Origin: Microbacterium excoecariae
Lineage (GTDB): Bacteria > Actinomycetota > Actinomycetes > Actinomycetales > Microbacteriaceae
Length of the DNA stretch: 64,000 bases
Direction: 5' to 3'
NCBI RefSeq assembly: GCF_011326725.1
Contig: NZ_JAANCO010000001.1
Span: forward strand, 1,584,633-1,648,632
Shown here: positions 8,888 to 17,542 of the stretch, in pieces
Numbering within the stretch: position 1 is the first letter of the stretch
How the letters are laid out: each line of letters begins with the position of its first letter
The notes under the pieces: generated by a model
Seen by the model: only the letters and a program-made list of their open reading frames with translations
Database searches by the model: none
What the model was told of the DNA's origin: nothing
Position numbers and translations under genes: made by a program

Positions 8888-10438
8888 TCACGCGTACCGC
8901 CCCTCGAGCCACCACGCACCGTCCTCCAGTACGGCCAGCCATGCGGATCCGTCCTCCAGGGCCAGCTGGAAGCGGTGCGCGCTCCGGGCGCGGGCAGGGT
9001 CCCAGGTGCGCTCGACGATGGGCCAGGGGCCGGACCACGAGGAGACCGCGCGGCGATCGAGGGTCGCGGGGTCGGCGGTGACGAAGCCGCGCCCGTCGAC
9101 GCCGACCGGTTCACCCGAGGCGGCGCACACCTGCGCGGGCCGGGCCTCGCGAAAGACCTCGGTCGGCAGGGGGGCGGGGAGGGAGCCCGGCCACGGCAGG
9201 TCGCGGCGGGCGGCCGGCCCCGATCCGTCCCCCCAGGGCACGCGGACCTCGCGCTCGGCGAGGAAGCGCCCGCCGCCGGGGGACGGCGTGAGCACGGCGC
9301 GGTGGCCGAGCGCGCTCTGCACACGCGTCATCGCGTGGTGGGCCCGTTCGTCGGGGCCCTGTCCCAGGAGGGCCGGCTGGTGGGCGCCCGCGTCGTCGAC
9401 CGCCTCCGGTTCGATCCGGACGTGCACGACGCCCCCCGTCAGGGCGGCCACGGCGGGGGAGGGCTGGAGCTGCCAGCGGACCCGGTCGGTCACGCTGGCG
9501 GCGTCGAAGCTCGTGGGGTGCTGCCAGACGCGCTCGCTGCGCTCAGCCGCGTCGCTGACGATGAGGATGCGCACCGCGGTGCACACGAGGCCCGCGCCCG
9601 CGAGGCCGTCGCAGAACGCGTCCGCGGTCTGGCGGACGGCGAACGCCACCTGCTCCGCGAGCTCCAGGGGGGCGTCGAGATCGAGTTCGCGGGACAGCTC
9701 GGGCGGCGGGACCCGCGGGGTCACGGTGCGCGAATCGGACCCCGCGGCGAGCGCGTGCAGGCGCGCCCCGCGGGAACCCAGGCGGTCGTCCACCCGACCC
9801 GGCGCGAGGCGCGCGAACTCGCCCAGGGTGCGGATTCCGAGGCGCGCGAGCAGGAGCGCAAGGTCCGGGTCCCCCAGCGCCCCGACCGACAGCGGCGCGA
9901 GGAACGAGGCGGCCTCGCCGGGGGCGACGATCCGGATCCGCTCCTCGCCCGCCGCGCGCGCCGCCTGCTCCGCAGTGAACAGCCCATCCGCGACACCCGC
10001 CCGGGCATCGGCGAGGCCCGCCTGTGCGAGCGCCGCGAGGAGGGCGTCGGCCGCGGGGCGCTCGCCGCGGTAGAAGCGCGCGGGGCCCCGGGCGCGGAGG
10101 GCCGCGACGCCGGGGCGCAGCGGCTCAGCCCCCGGGGCGAGCTCCTCGAGGCGGACGAGGGCGTCGTGGAAGGCGCGGGAATCGCGCGCCTCGTCGGCCG
10201 CCGCGAGGCGGAGGCGCGCGCACGCCGCCTGCGCGTCGCGCTTTTTCATCCCGCGCCGGACGCCCTCCGCGCGCGCGGAGGGCGAGCAGGCCACGACCGC
10301 GCCGTCGTGCATCACGGCGATCGGATCCTCCGGCGCGATCCGCTCGCTCGTGGCGAGCTCGCGCGCCTGCGTGCGCAGCAGGGCGGTGACCGGCCAGTCG
10401 GGAAGCCAGACGACGATGACGCGCTCGGGCGCGGTCAC
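8888..10438 (-). CDS. imuB: Y-family polymerase-like mutasome adapter ImuB
   Basis: A 516-residue member of the inactive Y-family branch that bridges DnaE2, ImuA' and the beta clamp during damage-induced mutagenesis. The first Y-family motif, normally Asp-containing, reads VIVVWLPDWPV here, and the catalytic SxDE motif is missing, as expected for ImuB rather than DinB. A short VRVPWGDG segment near residue 400 is a candidate clamp-binding site, resembling the QLPLWG motif known from mycobacterial ImuB. Translation starts at GTG 10438, overlapping the imuA stop by 4 nt, which indicates coupling. Confidence 0.94.
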   Translation of the reverse strand: MTAPERVIVVWLPDWPVTALLRTQARELATSERIAPEDPIAVMHDGAVVACSPSARAEGVRRGMKKRDAQAACARLRLAAADEARDSRAFHDALVRLEELAPGAEPLRPGVAALRARGPARFYRGERPAADALLAALAQAGLADARAGVADGLFTAEQAARAAGEERIRIVAPGEAASFLAPLSVGALGDPDLALLLARLGIRTLGEFARLAPGRVDDRLGSRGARLHALAAGSDSRTVTPRVPPPELSRELDLDAPLELAEQVAFAVRQTADAFCDGLAGAGLVCTAVRILIVSDAAERSERVWQHPTSFDAASVTDRVRWQLQPSPAVAALTGGVVHVRIEPEAVDDAGAHQPALLGQGPDERAHHAMTRVQSALGHRAVLTPSPGGGRFLAEREVRVPWGDGSGPAARRDLPWPGSLPAPLPTEVFREARPAQVCAASGEPVGVDGRGFVTADPATLDRRAVSSWSGPWPIVERTWDPARARSAHRFQLALEDGSAWLAVLEDGAWWLEGRYA

Positions 10439-11142
10439 GAGGCCACCGCCCGGAGGTGGCCGCGCGCGGTGGTCGGGGGCGTGAGGCGCTCGACGCCGCC
10501 GGTCGGGCCGGGCAGGAGCACGCGGGCGGTGCGGGGGCGGGGCGCGCGCCGCGCGGACGCCGTGAGCGTCACGGCGCGGGACGCGAGGAGCCCGTGACCG
10601 CGCTCAAGCCCGCTCCACTCGGGGGCCGACAGGGTGAGGGTGGCGTCGGCGCCGTGCCAGTCGCCGACGACGAGGAGGGCGCTGCCGCGGTCGCGCAGGC
10701 GCGCCGCGGCCCGGGCCGTCTCCGCGGGCGTCGCGGCCCGCGGGGCCCGAACGGCGACGAGGGGGAACACCTCGGCGGCGGACGAGACCGCCTGCAGCCA
10801 GCGCTCGCCCGGATCCGGGATGAGCGCGAGGCGCGCGGGGACGACGCCGTAGCCCTCGGCGGCCTCCGCCGAGAGGTCGGGCATCCCGATCACGGCGGCC
10901 CAGGATCCCTCGCGGGAGGCGGCGCCGAGGAGGGCGAAGACGAGCGCGGCGGAGTCGGGTAGCACGTACGCCGCGCCCGGCCGCAGGCCGCCCTCCGGGA
11001 AGAGGGGCGCCAGGGCGTCGGCCACGGGGAGCGCGTCGACCTGGGCCGTGCGCCGCTGCATCTGGCTGATCTGCGTGCGCAGGCGCACAAGATCCGCTGT
11101 GTGATCCGCCCGGGCGGCGGTCTCTGCGACGGCCATCTTCAC
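10435..11142 (-). CDS. imuA: Mutasome accessory protein ImuA'
   Basis: A 235-residue RecA-fold protein of the actinobacterial ImuA' type. It lacks a Walker A motif: the equivalent region reads GGLRPGAAYVLPDSAAL (about residues 51-67). That is normal for the ImuA' group, which interacts with ImuB rather than hydrolysing ATP as RecA does. I place the start at GTG 11142 because the -10 hexamer TAGAAT ends 6 nt before it, matching the leaderless spacing seen across this window; ATG 11136 in the same frame is the alternative. First gene of the imuA-imuB-dnaE2 operon. Confidence 0.88.
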   Translation of the reverse strand: MKMAVAETAARADHTADLVRLRTQISQMQRRTAQVDALPVADALAPLFPEGGLRPGAAYVLPDSAALVFALLGAASREGSWAAVIGMPDLSAEAAEGYGVVPARLALIPDPGERWLQAVSSAAEVFPLVAVRAPRAATPAETARAAARLRDRGSALLVVGDWHGADATLTLSAPEWSGLERGHGLLASRAVTLTASARRAPRPRTARVLLPGPTGGVERLTPPTTARGHLRAVAS

Positions 11143-11148
11143 CCCACC

Positions 11149-11177
11149 ATTCTAGAAACTATGTTCGAATGCGACAA
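11149..11177 (-). promoter_or_regulatory. imuA promoter (-35 TTGTCG, 17 nt, -10 TAGAAT)
   Basis: On the minus strand, TTGTCG (11177-11172) is separated by exactly 17 nt from TAGAAT (11154-11149). The proximal LexA-like box fills the spacer and overlaps the -10, so repressor binding would occlude RNA polymerase. Transcription should begin at the GTG of imuA. Confidence 0.7.
11153..11168. promoter_or_regulatory. LexA-like SOS box, proximal
   Basis: TAGAAACTATGTTCGA fits the actinobacterial LexA consensus TCGAAC-N4-GTTCGA with two mismatches in the left half and a perfect right half. It overlaps the imuA -10 and fills the -35/-10 spacer. Confidence 0.65.
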
Positions 11178-11184
11178 GCGCGTA

Positions 11185-11200
11185 TCGAACACTATTTCGA
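11185..11200. promoter_or_regulatory. LexA-like SOS box, distal
   Basis: TCGAACACTATTTCGA fits the actinobacterial LexA consensus TCGAAC-N4-GTTCGA with one mismatch. Its centre is 32 bp from that of the proximal box, about three helical turns, so two repressor dimers could sit on the same DNA face. Confidence 0.8.
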
Positions 11201-11230
11201 GCCACTGACATTCGTCTGCGTGGCGGGGTG

Positions 11231-11254
11231 GCCGGAGGTCTCGGCGCCTCCGGG
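11231..11254 (-). terminator. Hairpin between the APP1 gene and imuA
   Basis: CCGGAGG (11232-11238) pairs with CCTCCGG (11247-11253), 18 nt after the stop of the leftward phosphatase gene. It separates that unit from the SOS-controlled imuA promoter. Confidence 0.5.
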
Positions 11255-11271
11255 CGGGGTGAAGAGGAGCG

Positions 11272-12306
11272 CTACGGCAGGAGGCCGACGCGCTCCAGGC
11301 GCTTGGCGAGGCCCGCCCCGTCGGGGGAGGAGACCCAGGGGACGCCCGCCGCGGAGTGGTCGTTCACCGACGTGCGTCCGCCCGCCAGGACGGCCTCGGC
11401 CGCCGTCAGGCGGCGGATCGCGACGCCGGCCACCGAGGCCGGGTGCTCGGCCGTGAACTGCGTATAGATCTCGTCGTCGTGCTGGCCGTCGTCGCCGATG
11501 AGCAGCCACTCGATGGCGGGGAACTCCTCGGCCAGGCGGCGCAGGTTGTCCTCCTTGTGCGCGCGCCCGCTCCGGAACCATCGGTCGTGGGTGGGGCCCC
11601 AGTCGGTCAGCAGCATGGATCCCCGGGGAAACAGGTTGCGGTGCAGGAAGCGGTTGAGCGTCGGGGCGACGTTCCATGCCCCCGTCGAGAGGTACACCAT
11701 GGGCGCGCCCGGGTGCGCGCGCATGAGGCGCTCGAGGAGGACCGCCATGCCCGGCACCGGCTGGCGCGCGTGCTCGTTCAGCACGAACGAGTTCCAGGCC
11801 GCGAGCAGGGGGCGCGGGAGCGCCGTGACCATGACCGTGTCGTCGACGTCACAGACGATGCCGAAGCGGACGTCGGGGTCGACGACGAACACGCGGGCGC
11901 GCGTGGGCTCGCCGCCCTCGACCGTCATCTCGACCTCCTGCCACCCGGGCGCCAGGTCGGCCGGAAGCACGGTGTCGATGACGCCGCCGCGATCGGCGAC
12001 GACCTCGTGCATCTGGTCGCCGACGCGCACGGACACGGTCGAATACGCCACGGGGATCCCCACGAAGGCGCGCCACCCGCGCACGCCGTCGTCGCGCTTG
12101 CGGGTGAGGGCGGGGAGGATCAGCACGCGCCCGACGACGCGGATCCAGCCGTCGCCGCCGTACCCGGGGAACGGAAGGATCTGGGGGGAGCGCCCGGCGC
12201 GGCGCGCCCTGCGCTCGCGCCACGCGTGGAAACGGCGCTCGAAACGGGCGACCCAGTGGATCTTCTCGGGGGCGTCGCCCAGGGGGCGCGCGGCGCGGGA
12301 GGTCAT
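11272..12306 (-). CDS. APP1-type phosphatase domain protein (DUF2183)
   Basis: A 344-residue protein with a C-terminal HAD-like catalytic domain of the APP1 family (yeast APP1 is a phosphatidate phosphatase). The nucleophile motif is CDVDDTV near residue 163. Further HAD motifs are YLSTGAWN and LLIGDDGQHDDEIY, with TDWGPT before the latter. The N-terminal part (about 40-150) has the beta-rich character seen before this domain in bacterial relatives. There is no signal peptide. It starts 6 nt after the dedA-like gene, so both are probably one transcript. Phosphatidate phosphatase activity is inferred from family membership; bacterial members are little studied. Confidence 0.88.
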   Translation of the reverse strand: MTSRAARPLGDAPEKIHWVARFERRFHAWRERRARRAGRSPQILPFPGYGGDGWIRVVGRVLILPALTRKRDDGVRGWRAFVGIPVAYSTVSVRVGDQMHEVVADRGGVIDTVLPADLAPGWQEVEMTVEGGEPTRARVFVVDPDVRFGIVCDVDDTVMVTALPRPLLAAWNSFVLNEHARQPVPGMAVLLERLMRAHPGAPMVYLSTGAWNVAPTLNRFLHRNLFPRGSMLLTDWGPTHDRWFRSGRAHKEDNLRRLAEEFPAIEWLLIGDDGQHDDEIYTQFTAEHPASVAGVAIRRLTAAEAVLAGGRTSVNDHSAAGVPWVSSPDGAGLAKRLERVGLLP

Positions 12307-12312
12307 CGCGGG

Positions 12313-12954
12313 TCAGTCTTTCATGTGTCGGTGCTCGAACCAGTGCAGGATCTTCTTGCCCCCGAGGACCGCGACGAGCCCGAGCGCGATGATCCCGAAG
12401 AACACGTAGCCCGCCCAGTGCGCGCTGTCCGCGAGGTCGCGATACGTCTCGGCTGCCCCAGCCGCGATCGAGATGTAGATCGTCGTCCACAGCGCGCACG
12501 CCGGGAGGGTCCAGGCGATGAAGCGGCGGTACGGGTAGCCGGACATGCCGACGGTCAGGGGAACGAGCGAGTGCATGACCGGGAGAAAGCGGGACAGGAA
12601 GATCGCGATCCCGCCGCGGCGGCGCAGGTAGACCTCCGCGCGCACCCAGTTGCGTTCCCCGATCCAGGATCCGAGGCGCGAGGTGCGCACGTGCGGACCC
12701 GCCCAGCGCCCGATCGCGTATCCGAGGCTCTCGCCCGCGAGCGCGCCCGCGACGACGACGGATCCGAGGAGCAGGGCCTCGGGCACGGAGGTGACGGCCG
12801 TCGCGCTCACGATGACGATCGTGTCGCCCGGGACGATGAGCCCCACGAGCACGCTCGTCTCCAGCATGATCGCGAGCCCCGCGATGAGCATCCGCAGCCA
12901 GGGCTCGACGCTCTCGACGAACGCGAGGATCGACGTCAGGACATCGTTGAGCAC
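12313..12954 (-). CDS. DedA family membrane protein
   Basis: A 213-residue polytopic DedA/SNARE-associated (VTT domain) protein. Family members are implicated in undecaprenyl-phosphate or phospholipid flipping and envelope homeostasis. Visible are the re-entrant region ETSVLVGLIVPGDTIVIV (about 32-49), the glycine-rich GESLGYAIGRW, and the conserved FLSRFLPVMHSLVPLTVGMSG segment (about 120-140) with its Arg and Pro residues. A basic tail (HWFEHRHMKD) ends it in the cytoplasm. Start GTG 12954 lies 6 nt after TAGGAT, consistent with leaderless expression. First gene of a pair with the APP1-like phosphatase. Confidence 0.93.
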   Translation of the reverse strand: MLNDVLTSILAFVESVEPWLRMLIAGLAIMLETSVLVGLIVPGDTIVIVSATAVTSVPEALLLGSVVVAGALAGESLGYAIGRWAGPHVRTSRLGSWIGERNWVRAEVYLRRRGGIAIFLSRFLPVMHSLVPLTVGMSGYPYRRFIAWTLPACALWTTIYISIAAGAAETYRDLADSAHWAGYVFFGIIALGLVAVLGGKKILHWFEHRHMKD

Positions 12955-12960
12955 GGCGCC

Positions 12961-12966
12961 ATCCTA
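12961..12966 (-). promoter_or_regulatory. -10 element of the dedA-like gene (leaderless)
   Basis: TAGGAT on the minus strand, 6 nt before GTG 12954. No Shine-Dalgarno sequence between. Confidence 0.5.
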
Positions 12967-13081
12967 TGCGGGCCGGACCCGCGGCTATTCGCCCGCGGCG
13001 AGGCGGTAACCTGGAATCTCCCGATTCTTCCGCGTGCGCGAGGTGTGCGCGGCCCCGCAGAACCGATTGGCTCCTCTCGAC

Positions 13082-15649
13082 GTGTCACAGTCCAACGCTC
13101 CCGAAGTCACCGCGGCCTCCGACGCCGTGAACGTCCACGCCATCCAGGCCAAGTGGCAGGCGTACTGGGAGAACGACGAGACGTTCCTCGCGGGCGAGGG
13201 GGGCGACAACCGCCCCCGCAAGTACGTGCTGCCGATGTTCCCGTACCCGTCGGGCGACCTGCACATGGGTCACGCCGAGAACTACCTCTACAGCGACATC
13301 ATCGCCCGCTTCTGGCGCCACCGCGGTTACAACGTCCTGCACCCCGTCGGGTGGGACTCGTTCGGCCTGCCCGCGGAGAACGCGGCGATCCAGCGCGGCG
13401 CGGATCCGCGGGAGTGGACCTACGACAACATCGCGCAGCAGCGCGCGAGCCTGAAGAAGTACGGCGTCTCGTTCGACTGGTCGCGCGTGCTGCACACGTC
13501 GGATCCCGAGTACTACGGCTGGAACCAGTGGCTGTTCCAGCAGCTGCACGACCGCGGGCTGGCGTACCGCAAGGAGAGCCCGGTCAACTGGTGCCCCAAC
13601 GACCAGACCGTGCTCGCGAACGAGCAGGTCGTCGACGGCGCGTGCGAGCGCTGCGGCGCCGAGGTCGTCAAGAAGAAGCTGACGCAGTGGTATTTCAAGA
13701 TCACCGACTACGCGGACCGCCTGCTCGACGACCTCAACCAGCTCGAGGGCGCGTGGCCGAGCAAGGTGCTGCAGATGCAGCGCAACTGGATCGGCCGCTC
13801 GGTGGGCGCCGACATCGACTTCGAGATCGACGGCCGCGCCGAGAAGGTCACGGTCTTCTCGACCCGACCCGACACGCTCTACGGCGCCACCTTCATGGTC
13901 GTCGCGCCCGACAGCGACCTCGCCGCGGAGCTCGCGAGCGGATCCTCGCCCGAGGTGCGCATGGCCTACCAGGCCTACCGCGACGAGGTGGCGAAGCAGA
14001 CCGACATCGAGCGGCAGTCCACGGATCGCCCGAAGACGGGCGTGTTCCTCGACCGGTACGCGCTCAACCCCGTCAACGGGGAGCGCCTGCCGATCTGGGC
14101 CGCCGACTACGTCCTGGCTGACTACGGCCACGGCGCCGTCATGGCCGTCCCCGCGCACGACCAGCGCGACCTCGACTTCGCGCGCACCTTCGACCTGCCG
14201 GTGCGCGTCGTCGTCGACACGAGCGCCCCGATCACGGGTGCGATCCCCGTGATCGAGCAGGACGAGAACGGTAACCTCGTCGACCCGGATCCGCTGCCGA
14301 GCCCCGTCGAGACGGGCGAGGCGCTCGTCGGCGAGGGCCGCCTGATGAACTCGGGCGAGCTGAACGGGCTGTCGAAGCGCAACGCGATCGCGCGCGTCAT
14401 CGAGATCCTCGAGAAGCGGGGCACGGGCCGCGCGGCGAAGCAGTTCCGCCTGCGCGACTGGCTCATCTCCCGCCAGCGCTTCTGGGGCACGCCGATTCCC
14501 ATGGTGCACACCGAGGACGGGCGCATCGAGAAGGTGCCCGCCGACCAGCTGCCGGTGCGCCTGCCCGAGGCGAAGGATCTCGACCTCAAGCCCAAGGGGT
14601 CCTCCCCGCTCGGCGCCGCCACCGACTGGGTGACGACGACGGATCCCGTCACGGGCGAGCCCGCGCGGCGCGACCCCGACACGATGGACACGTTCGTCGA
14701 CAGCTCCTGGTACTTCCTGCGTTTCCTGTCGCCGGGCGATGCGTCGCAGGCGTTCGACCCGAAGGCGGCGCTGCGCTGGGCGCCCGTCGACACGTACGTC
14801 GGCGGCGTGGAGCACGCGATCCTGCACCTGCTCTACGCGCGCTTCATCACCAAGGTCCTCTTCGACCTCGGGCACGTCGACTTCACGGAGCCGTTCTCGA
14901 GCCTGATCAACCAGGGCATGGTGATCCTCGACGGCTCGAAGATGTCGAAGTCCAAGGGCAACCTCGTTCTCTTCAGCGACGAGCTGAACGCCCACGGCGC
15001 CGACGCCTTGCGCGTCGCCCTCGCCTTCGCGGGGCCCGTGGAGGACGACAAGGACTGGAAGGACGTCCAGACCGCGGGCGCGACGAAGTTCCTCGCCCGC
15101 GCCCTGCGCGCGGCTGACGACGTCGACAGCGAGACCGGCGTGAAGTGGGCCGACGGCGACGCGGCCCTGCGCCGCGTCACCCACCGGCTGCTCGCGGACG
15201 CGCCGGGCCTCGTCGAGCAGACGAAGTTCAACGTCGTCGTCGCGCGCCTCATGGAGCTCGTGAACGCCGTGCGCAAGACGATTGATGCGGGCGCCGGATC
15301 CGCGGATCCCGCCGTCCGCGAGGCCGTCGAGGTGACCGCCATGGTGCTCGACCTGTTCGCGCCGCACACGGCGGAGGAGATGTGGGAGCGCCTCGGCTAC
15401 GCGCCGTCCGTCAGCCAGGTGGCGTGGCGCGAGGCCGACCCGACGCTGCTGGTCGAGGACGACGTCACGGCGGTCGTGCAGGTCAACGGCAAGGTGCGCG
15501 CGCAGCTGCAGGTGCCGGCGAAGATCGACCCGGCCGCGCTTGAGCGGCTCGCCCGCGAGGACGAGCGCGTCGTGCGCGCCGTCGGCGACAAGCAGATCGT
15601 GAAGGCGATCGTGCGCGCGCCGAAGATCGTCAGCCTCGTCGTGAAGTAG
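13082..15649 (+). CDS. leuS: Leucyl-tRNA synthetase
   Basis: A class I aminoacyl-tRNA synthetase of about 855 residues that charges tRNA-Leu. The HIGH motif is HMGH (61-64) after PYPSGDL, and the KMSKS motif is at about 620-624 ([11 protein letters not shown]). The CP1 editing domain and the C-terminal anticodon-binding domain are intact. The frame opens earlier with a GTG at 13034, but GTG 13082 (VSQSNAPE) gives the usual length and N-terminus. No good Shine-Dalgarno sequence precedes either. A possible -10, TAACCT, lies at 13007-13012. I see no T-box in the roughly 60-nt leader: the conserved antiterminator bulge is absent. Confidence 0.97.
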   Translation: MSQSNAPEVTAASDAVNVHAIQAKWQAYWENDETFLAGEGGDNRPRKYVLPMFPYPSGDLHMGHAENYLYSDIIARFWRHRGYNVLHPVGWDSFGLPAENAAIQRGADPREWTYDNIAQQRASLKKYGVSFDWSRVLHTSDPEYYGWNQWLFQQLHDRGLAYRKESPVNWCPNDQTVLANEQVVDGACERCGAEVVKKKLTQWYFKITDYADRLLDDLNQLEGAWPSKVLQMQRNWIGRSVGADIDFEIDGRAEKVTVFSTRPDTLYGATFMVVAPDSDLAAELASGSSPEVRMAYQAYRDEVAKQTDIERQSTDRPKTGVFLDRYALNPVNGERLPIWAADYVLADYGHGAVMAVPAHDQRDLDFARTFDLPVRVVVDTSAPITGAIPVIEQDENGNLVDPDPLPSPVETGEALVGEGRLMNSGELNGLSKRNAIARVIEILEKRGTGRAAKQFRLRDWLISRQRFWGTPIPMVHTEDGRIEKVPADQLPVRLPEAKDLDLKPKGSSPLGAATDWVTTTDPVTGEPARRDPDTMDTFVDSSWYFLRFLSPGDASQAFDPKAALRWAPVDTYVGGVEHAILHLLYARFITKVLFDLGHVDFTEPFSSLINQGMVILDGSKMSKSKGNLVLFSDELNAHGADALRVALAFAGPVEDDKDWKDVQTAGATKFLARALRAADDVDSETGVKWADGDAALRRVTHRLLADAPGLVEQTKFNVVVARLMELVNAVRKTIDAGAGSADPAVREAVEVTAMVLDLFAPHTAEEMWERLGYAPSVSQVAWREADPTLLVEDDVTAVVQVNGKVRAQLQVPAKIDPAALERLAREDERVVRAVGDKQIVKAIVRAPKIVSLVVK

Positions 15650-15702
15650 GTCGACGGCCGGGGCGCCACCGCGTCCCCAGGGCCGATTTCGCCGCACCTG
15701 TT

Positions 15703-15740
15703 CGCCGGCGGCGGGAGGGGAATCCCTCCCGCCGCTGGCG
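15703..15740. terminator. Terminator hairpin after leuS
   Basis: GCGGCGGGAGGG (15708-15719) pairs perfectly with 15724-15735 around a GAAT loop, and the stem extends to about 17 bp with one G-T wobble. It ends 6 nt before the -10 box of comEA. Confidence 0.75.
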
Positions 15741-15745
15741 CCGTC

Positions 15746-15751
15746 TAGCCT
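15746..15751 (+). promoter_or_regulatory. -10 element of comEA (leaderless)
   Basis: TAGCCT, 7 nt before ATG 15759, directly after the leuS terminator. No ribosome binding site between. Confidence 0.5.
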
Positions 15752-15758
15752 CGTCCGC

Positions 15759-16367
15759 ATGGCGGAACTCGAGGGCTTCGAGCGGGCGCGCCCGCGCGCC
15801 CGCCTGGGCGTGGGCGCGGCGATCATCGTCGCGCTCGGCGCGCTGGCCGTCACCGTGGGCGTCGGCGTCTGGCGCGGCCTGGGGGATCCGGCCCCCGTAT
15901 CGACCGAGGCGACCGTCGCGATCTCGACGCCGCCGGCCCCGACCCCGGCCGAGATCTACGTGCACGTGTCGGGCGCGGTGCGCGAGCCCGGCCTGTATCT
16001 CCTCTCCGAGGGCGCGCGCGTCGTCGACGCGGTGGGCGCGGCGGGCGGCTTCGCGAAGGACGCCGAGCCCGGGGCCATCAACCTCGCCCGCGGCGTCGCC
16101 GACGGCGAGCAGCTCGTCGTGCCGGTCGAGGGGGAGGCGCCGCCCGCGGCCGCCGCGCCCGACGGCCCGGCGGGCGGCCTCGTCGACCTCAACACGGCAG
16201 ACGCCGCGGCGCTCGAGGAGCTGCCCGGCATCGGGCCCGCGCTCGCGGCCCGGATCCTCGCATGGCGCGAGGAGAACGGATCCTTCGCCGCGGTCGACGA
16301 CCTCATGGCCGTCTCCGGAATCGGGCCGGCTGTGCTGGAGGGGATCCGCGACCTCGCGACGGTGTGA
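15759..16367 (+). CDS. comEA: ComEA-type DNA-binding protein
   Basis: A 202-residue membrane-anchored protein of the late competence family. One N-terminal transmembrane helix spans about residues 17-43. A SLBB-type domain (EIYVHVSGAVREPGLYLL, about 65-125) follows, then a Pro/Ala linker and a C-terminal double helix-hairpin-helix (LVDLNTADAAALEELPGIG and VDDLMAVSGIG) for sequence-independent DNA binding. In transforming bacteria it receives incoming DNA and hands it to ComEC, encoded 1.2 kb downstream. Whether this organism is naturally competent cannot be told from the window. Confidence 0.93.
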   Translation: MAELEGFERARPRARLGVGAAIIVALGALAVTVGVGVWRGLGDPAPVSTEATVAISTPPAPTPAEIYVHVSGAVREPGLYLLSEGARVVDAVGAAGGFAKDAEPGAINLARGVADGEQLVVPVEGEAPPAAAAPDGPAGGLVDLNTADAAALEELPGIGPALAARILAWREENGSFAAVDDLMAVSGIGPAVLEGIRDLATV

Positions 16368-16447
16368 CGCGCGGCCGCGTCGCGCGCCCGCCCAGGCGGG
16401 TGCGGCAGGATGGGAGGTCTGCCCCGCCGACCGAGGAGAGGACCCAC

Positions 16448-16996
16448 ATGACGGAGTACATCGTCGCGACCGACGGCGCGTGCAAGGGAAACCCCGGGCC
16501 GTGCGGCTGGGCGTGGGTCGGCGAGGACGGCCGGTGGGCCGCCGGCGCGATCCCGCAGGGCACGAACAACATCGGCGAGCTGACGGCCGTGCTGCGCGCC
16601 GTGACGGACCACGCCGACGTGGCGCACCTGCGGATCCAGGCCGACAGCACCTATGCGATCGACACGTACACGAAGTGGATGGACGGCCACAAGCGCCGCG
16701 GCTGGAAGACCTCGGCGAAGAAGCCCGTCAAGAACCAGGACATCCTGGAGGCGATGATCGAGGCGCGTGACGCGCGCCGCGCCGCGGGGCTGCCCGACGT
16801 CGTGTTCGAGCACGTGCGGGGGCACGCGGGGCACCGCCTGAACGGGTGGGCGGACGAGCGCGCCGTGCGCGCGTCGCGGCACGCGGCGCAGGGCCTCGCG
16901 CGGGACTGGACGACGGACGCGGGCCAGGAGCGCCTCGACGTGTCGGCCGACGCGCCCGCCTCGGGCGAGGACAAGCCGGCGCGCGGGCGCCGCTGA
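16448..16996 (+). CDS. rnhA: Ribonuclease H type I
   Basis: A 182-residue RNase HI that removes the RNA strand of RNA-DNA hybrids in the cytoplasm. The acidic active site is visible: Asp in VATDGACKGNPGP near residue 8, Glu in NNIGELTAV near 45, Asp in IQADSTYAID near 66, and the last motif VRGHAGHRLNGWADE near 125-139. A charged tail of about 35 residues after the domain has no recognisable motif. The frame extends upstream to 16262, but ATG 16448 has GAGGAGAGG at good spacing. It sits between comEA and comEC but is unrelated to competence. Confidence 0.93.
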   Translation: MTEYIVATDGACKGNPGPCGWAWVGEDGRWAAGAIPQGTNNIGELTAVLRAVTDHADVAHLRIQADSTYAIDTYTKWMDGHKRRGWKTSAKKPVKNQDILEAMIEARDARRAAGLPDVVFEHVRGHAGHRLNGWADERAVRASRHAAQGLARDWTTDAGQERLDVSADAPASGEDKPARGRR

Positions 16997-17036
16997 CGCG
17001 GCAGGGCGCACGCCGGGTGCTGGCGCGCCGCGAGGT

Positions 17037-17420
17037 TTAGTCCACGAGCCCGCGGCCACCGAGGAGGCGGGTCGGCTCGATCCGGATCACGACCCGGGTC
17101 GGGTTCTCCCGCGGCGTGCGGTAGCGCTCGGCGTAGAGCGCGACCGCGCGGGTGACCTCGTCTGGGTCGACGGAGACGCTGGCGCGCCCCGGGAACGTGA
17201 GCCAGCGGGCGCCGTCCACCTGGCTCACGGTCGCCGTGCCGTCGCGGAGGACGTTCTTCACCTTCTGGGATCCGCCGGAGGTGATGATCCGCACGATCCC
17301 GTCGTGGAACGTGAACCCCACGGGCACGACGTGGATACCGCCCCACGGTGCGAGGGTCGACAGCGTGGCGAGGTGACGCTCGCGGACGAACGAGACGCCG
17401 GCGTCGGTGAGGGTGCGCAT
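17037..17420 (-). CDS. PPOX-class flavin/deazaflavin (probably F420)-dependent oxidoreductase
   Basis: A 127-residue split-barrel protein of the pyridoxamine 5'-phosphate oxidase-like family. The pattern LATLSTLAPWGGIHVVPVGFTFHDGIVRI, then KVKNVLRDGTATVSQVDG and WLTFPGRASV, matches the actinobacterial FDOR-B/PPOX group, several of which use F420. The substrate is unknown. ATG 17420 was chosen because TATCGT lies 7 nt upstream (leaderless spacing); GTG 17429 would overlap that hexamer. It is divergent from comEC. Confidence 0.85.
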   Translation of the reverse strand: MRTLTDAGVSFVRERHLATLSTLAPWGGIHVVPVGFTFHDGIVRIITSGGSQKVKNVLRDGTATVSQVDGARWLTFPGRASVSVDPDEVTRAVALYAERYRTPRENPTRVVIRIEPTRLLGGRGLVD

Positions 17421-17427
17421 CCCGCAC

Positions 17428-17433
17428 ACGATA
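17428..17433 (-). promoter_or_regulatory. -10 element of the PPOX gene (leaderless)
   Basis: TATCGT on the minus strand, 7 nt before ATG 17420. Confidence 0.45.
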
Positions 17434-17529
17434 CCGGCGGGCGTCCGGGAACCCCGTCCACAGGGCGCGGAACGCGCGGGTTGTGCGAGGTGGGCGGCCC
17501 CTACGCCGCGGGCCGGGCGGGCGCGTCCC

Positions 17530-17535
17530 TACCGT
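17530..17535 (+). promoter_or_regulatory. -10 element of comEC (leaderless)
   Basis: TACCGT, 7 nt before ATG 17543. No Shine-Dalgarno sequence. Confidence 0.4.
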
Positions 17536-17542
17536 GGCGCGT

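Noticed and set aside
12955..13081. Possible T-box or leucine-sensing leader before leuS
   Set aside because: The leader is only about 60 nt after the likely -10 and lacks the conserved T-box antiterminator sequence and stem I.
13085..15853. 922-residue antisense frame across leuS
   Set aside because: It mirrors leuS on the other strand, is rich in Arg/His/Val/Leu repeats of antisense type and has no domain.
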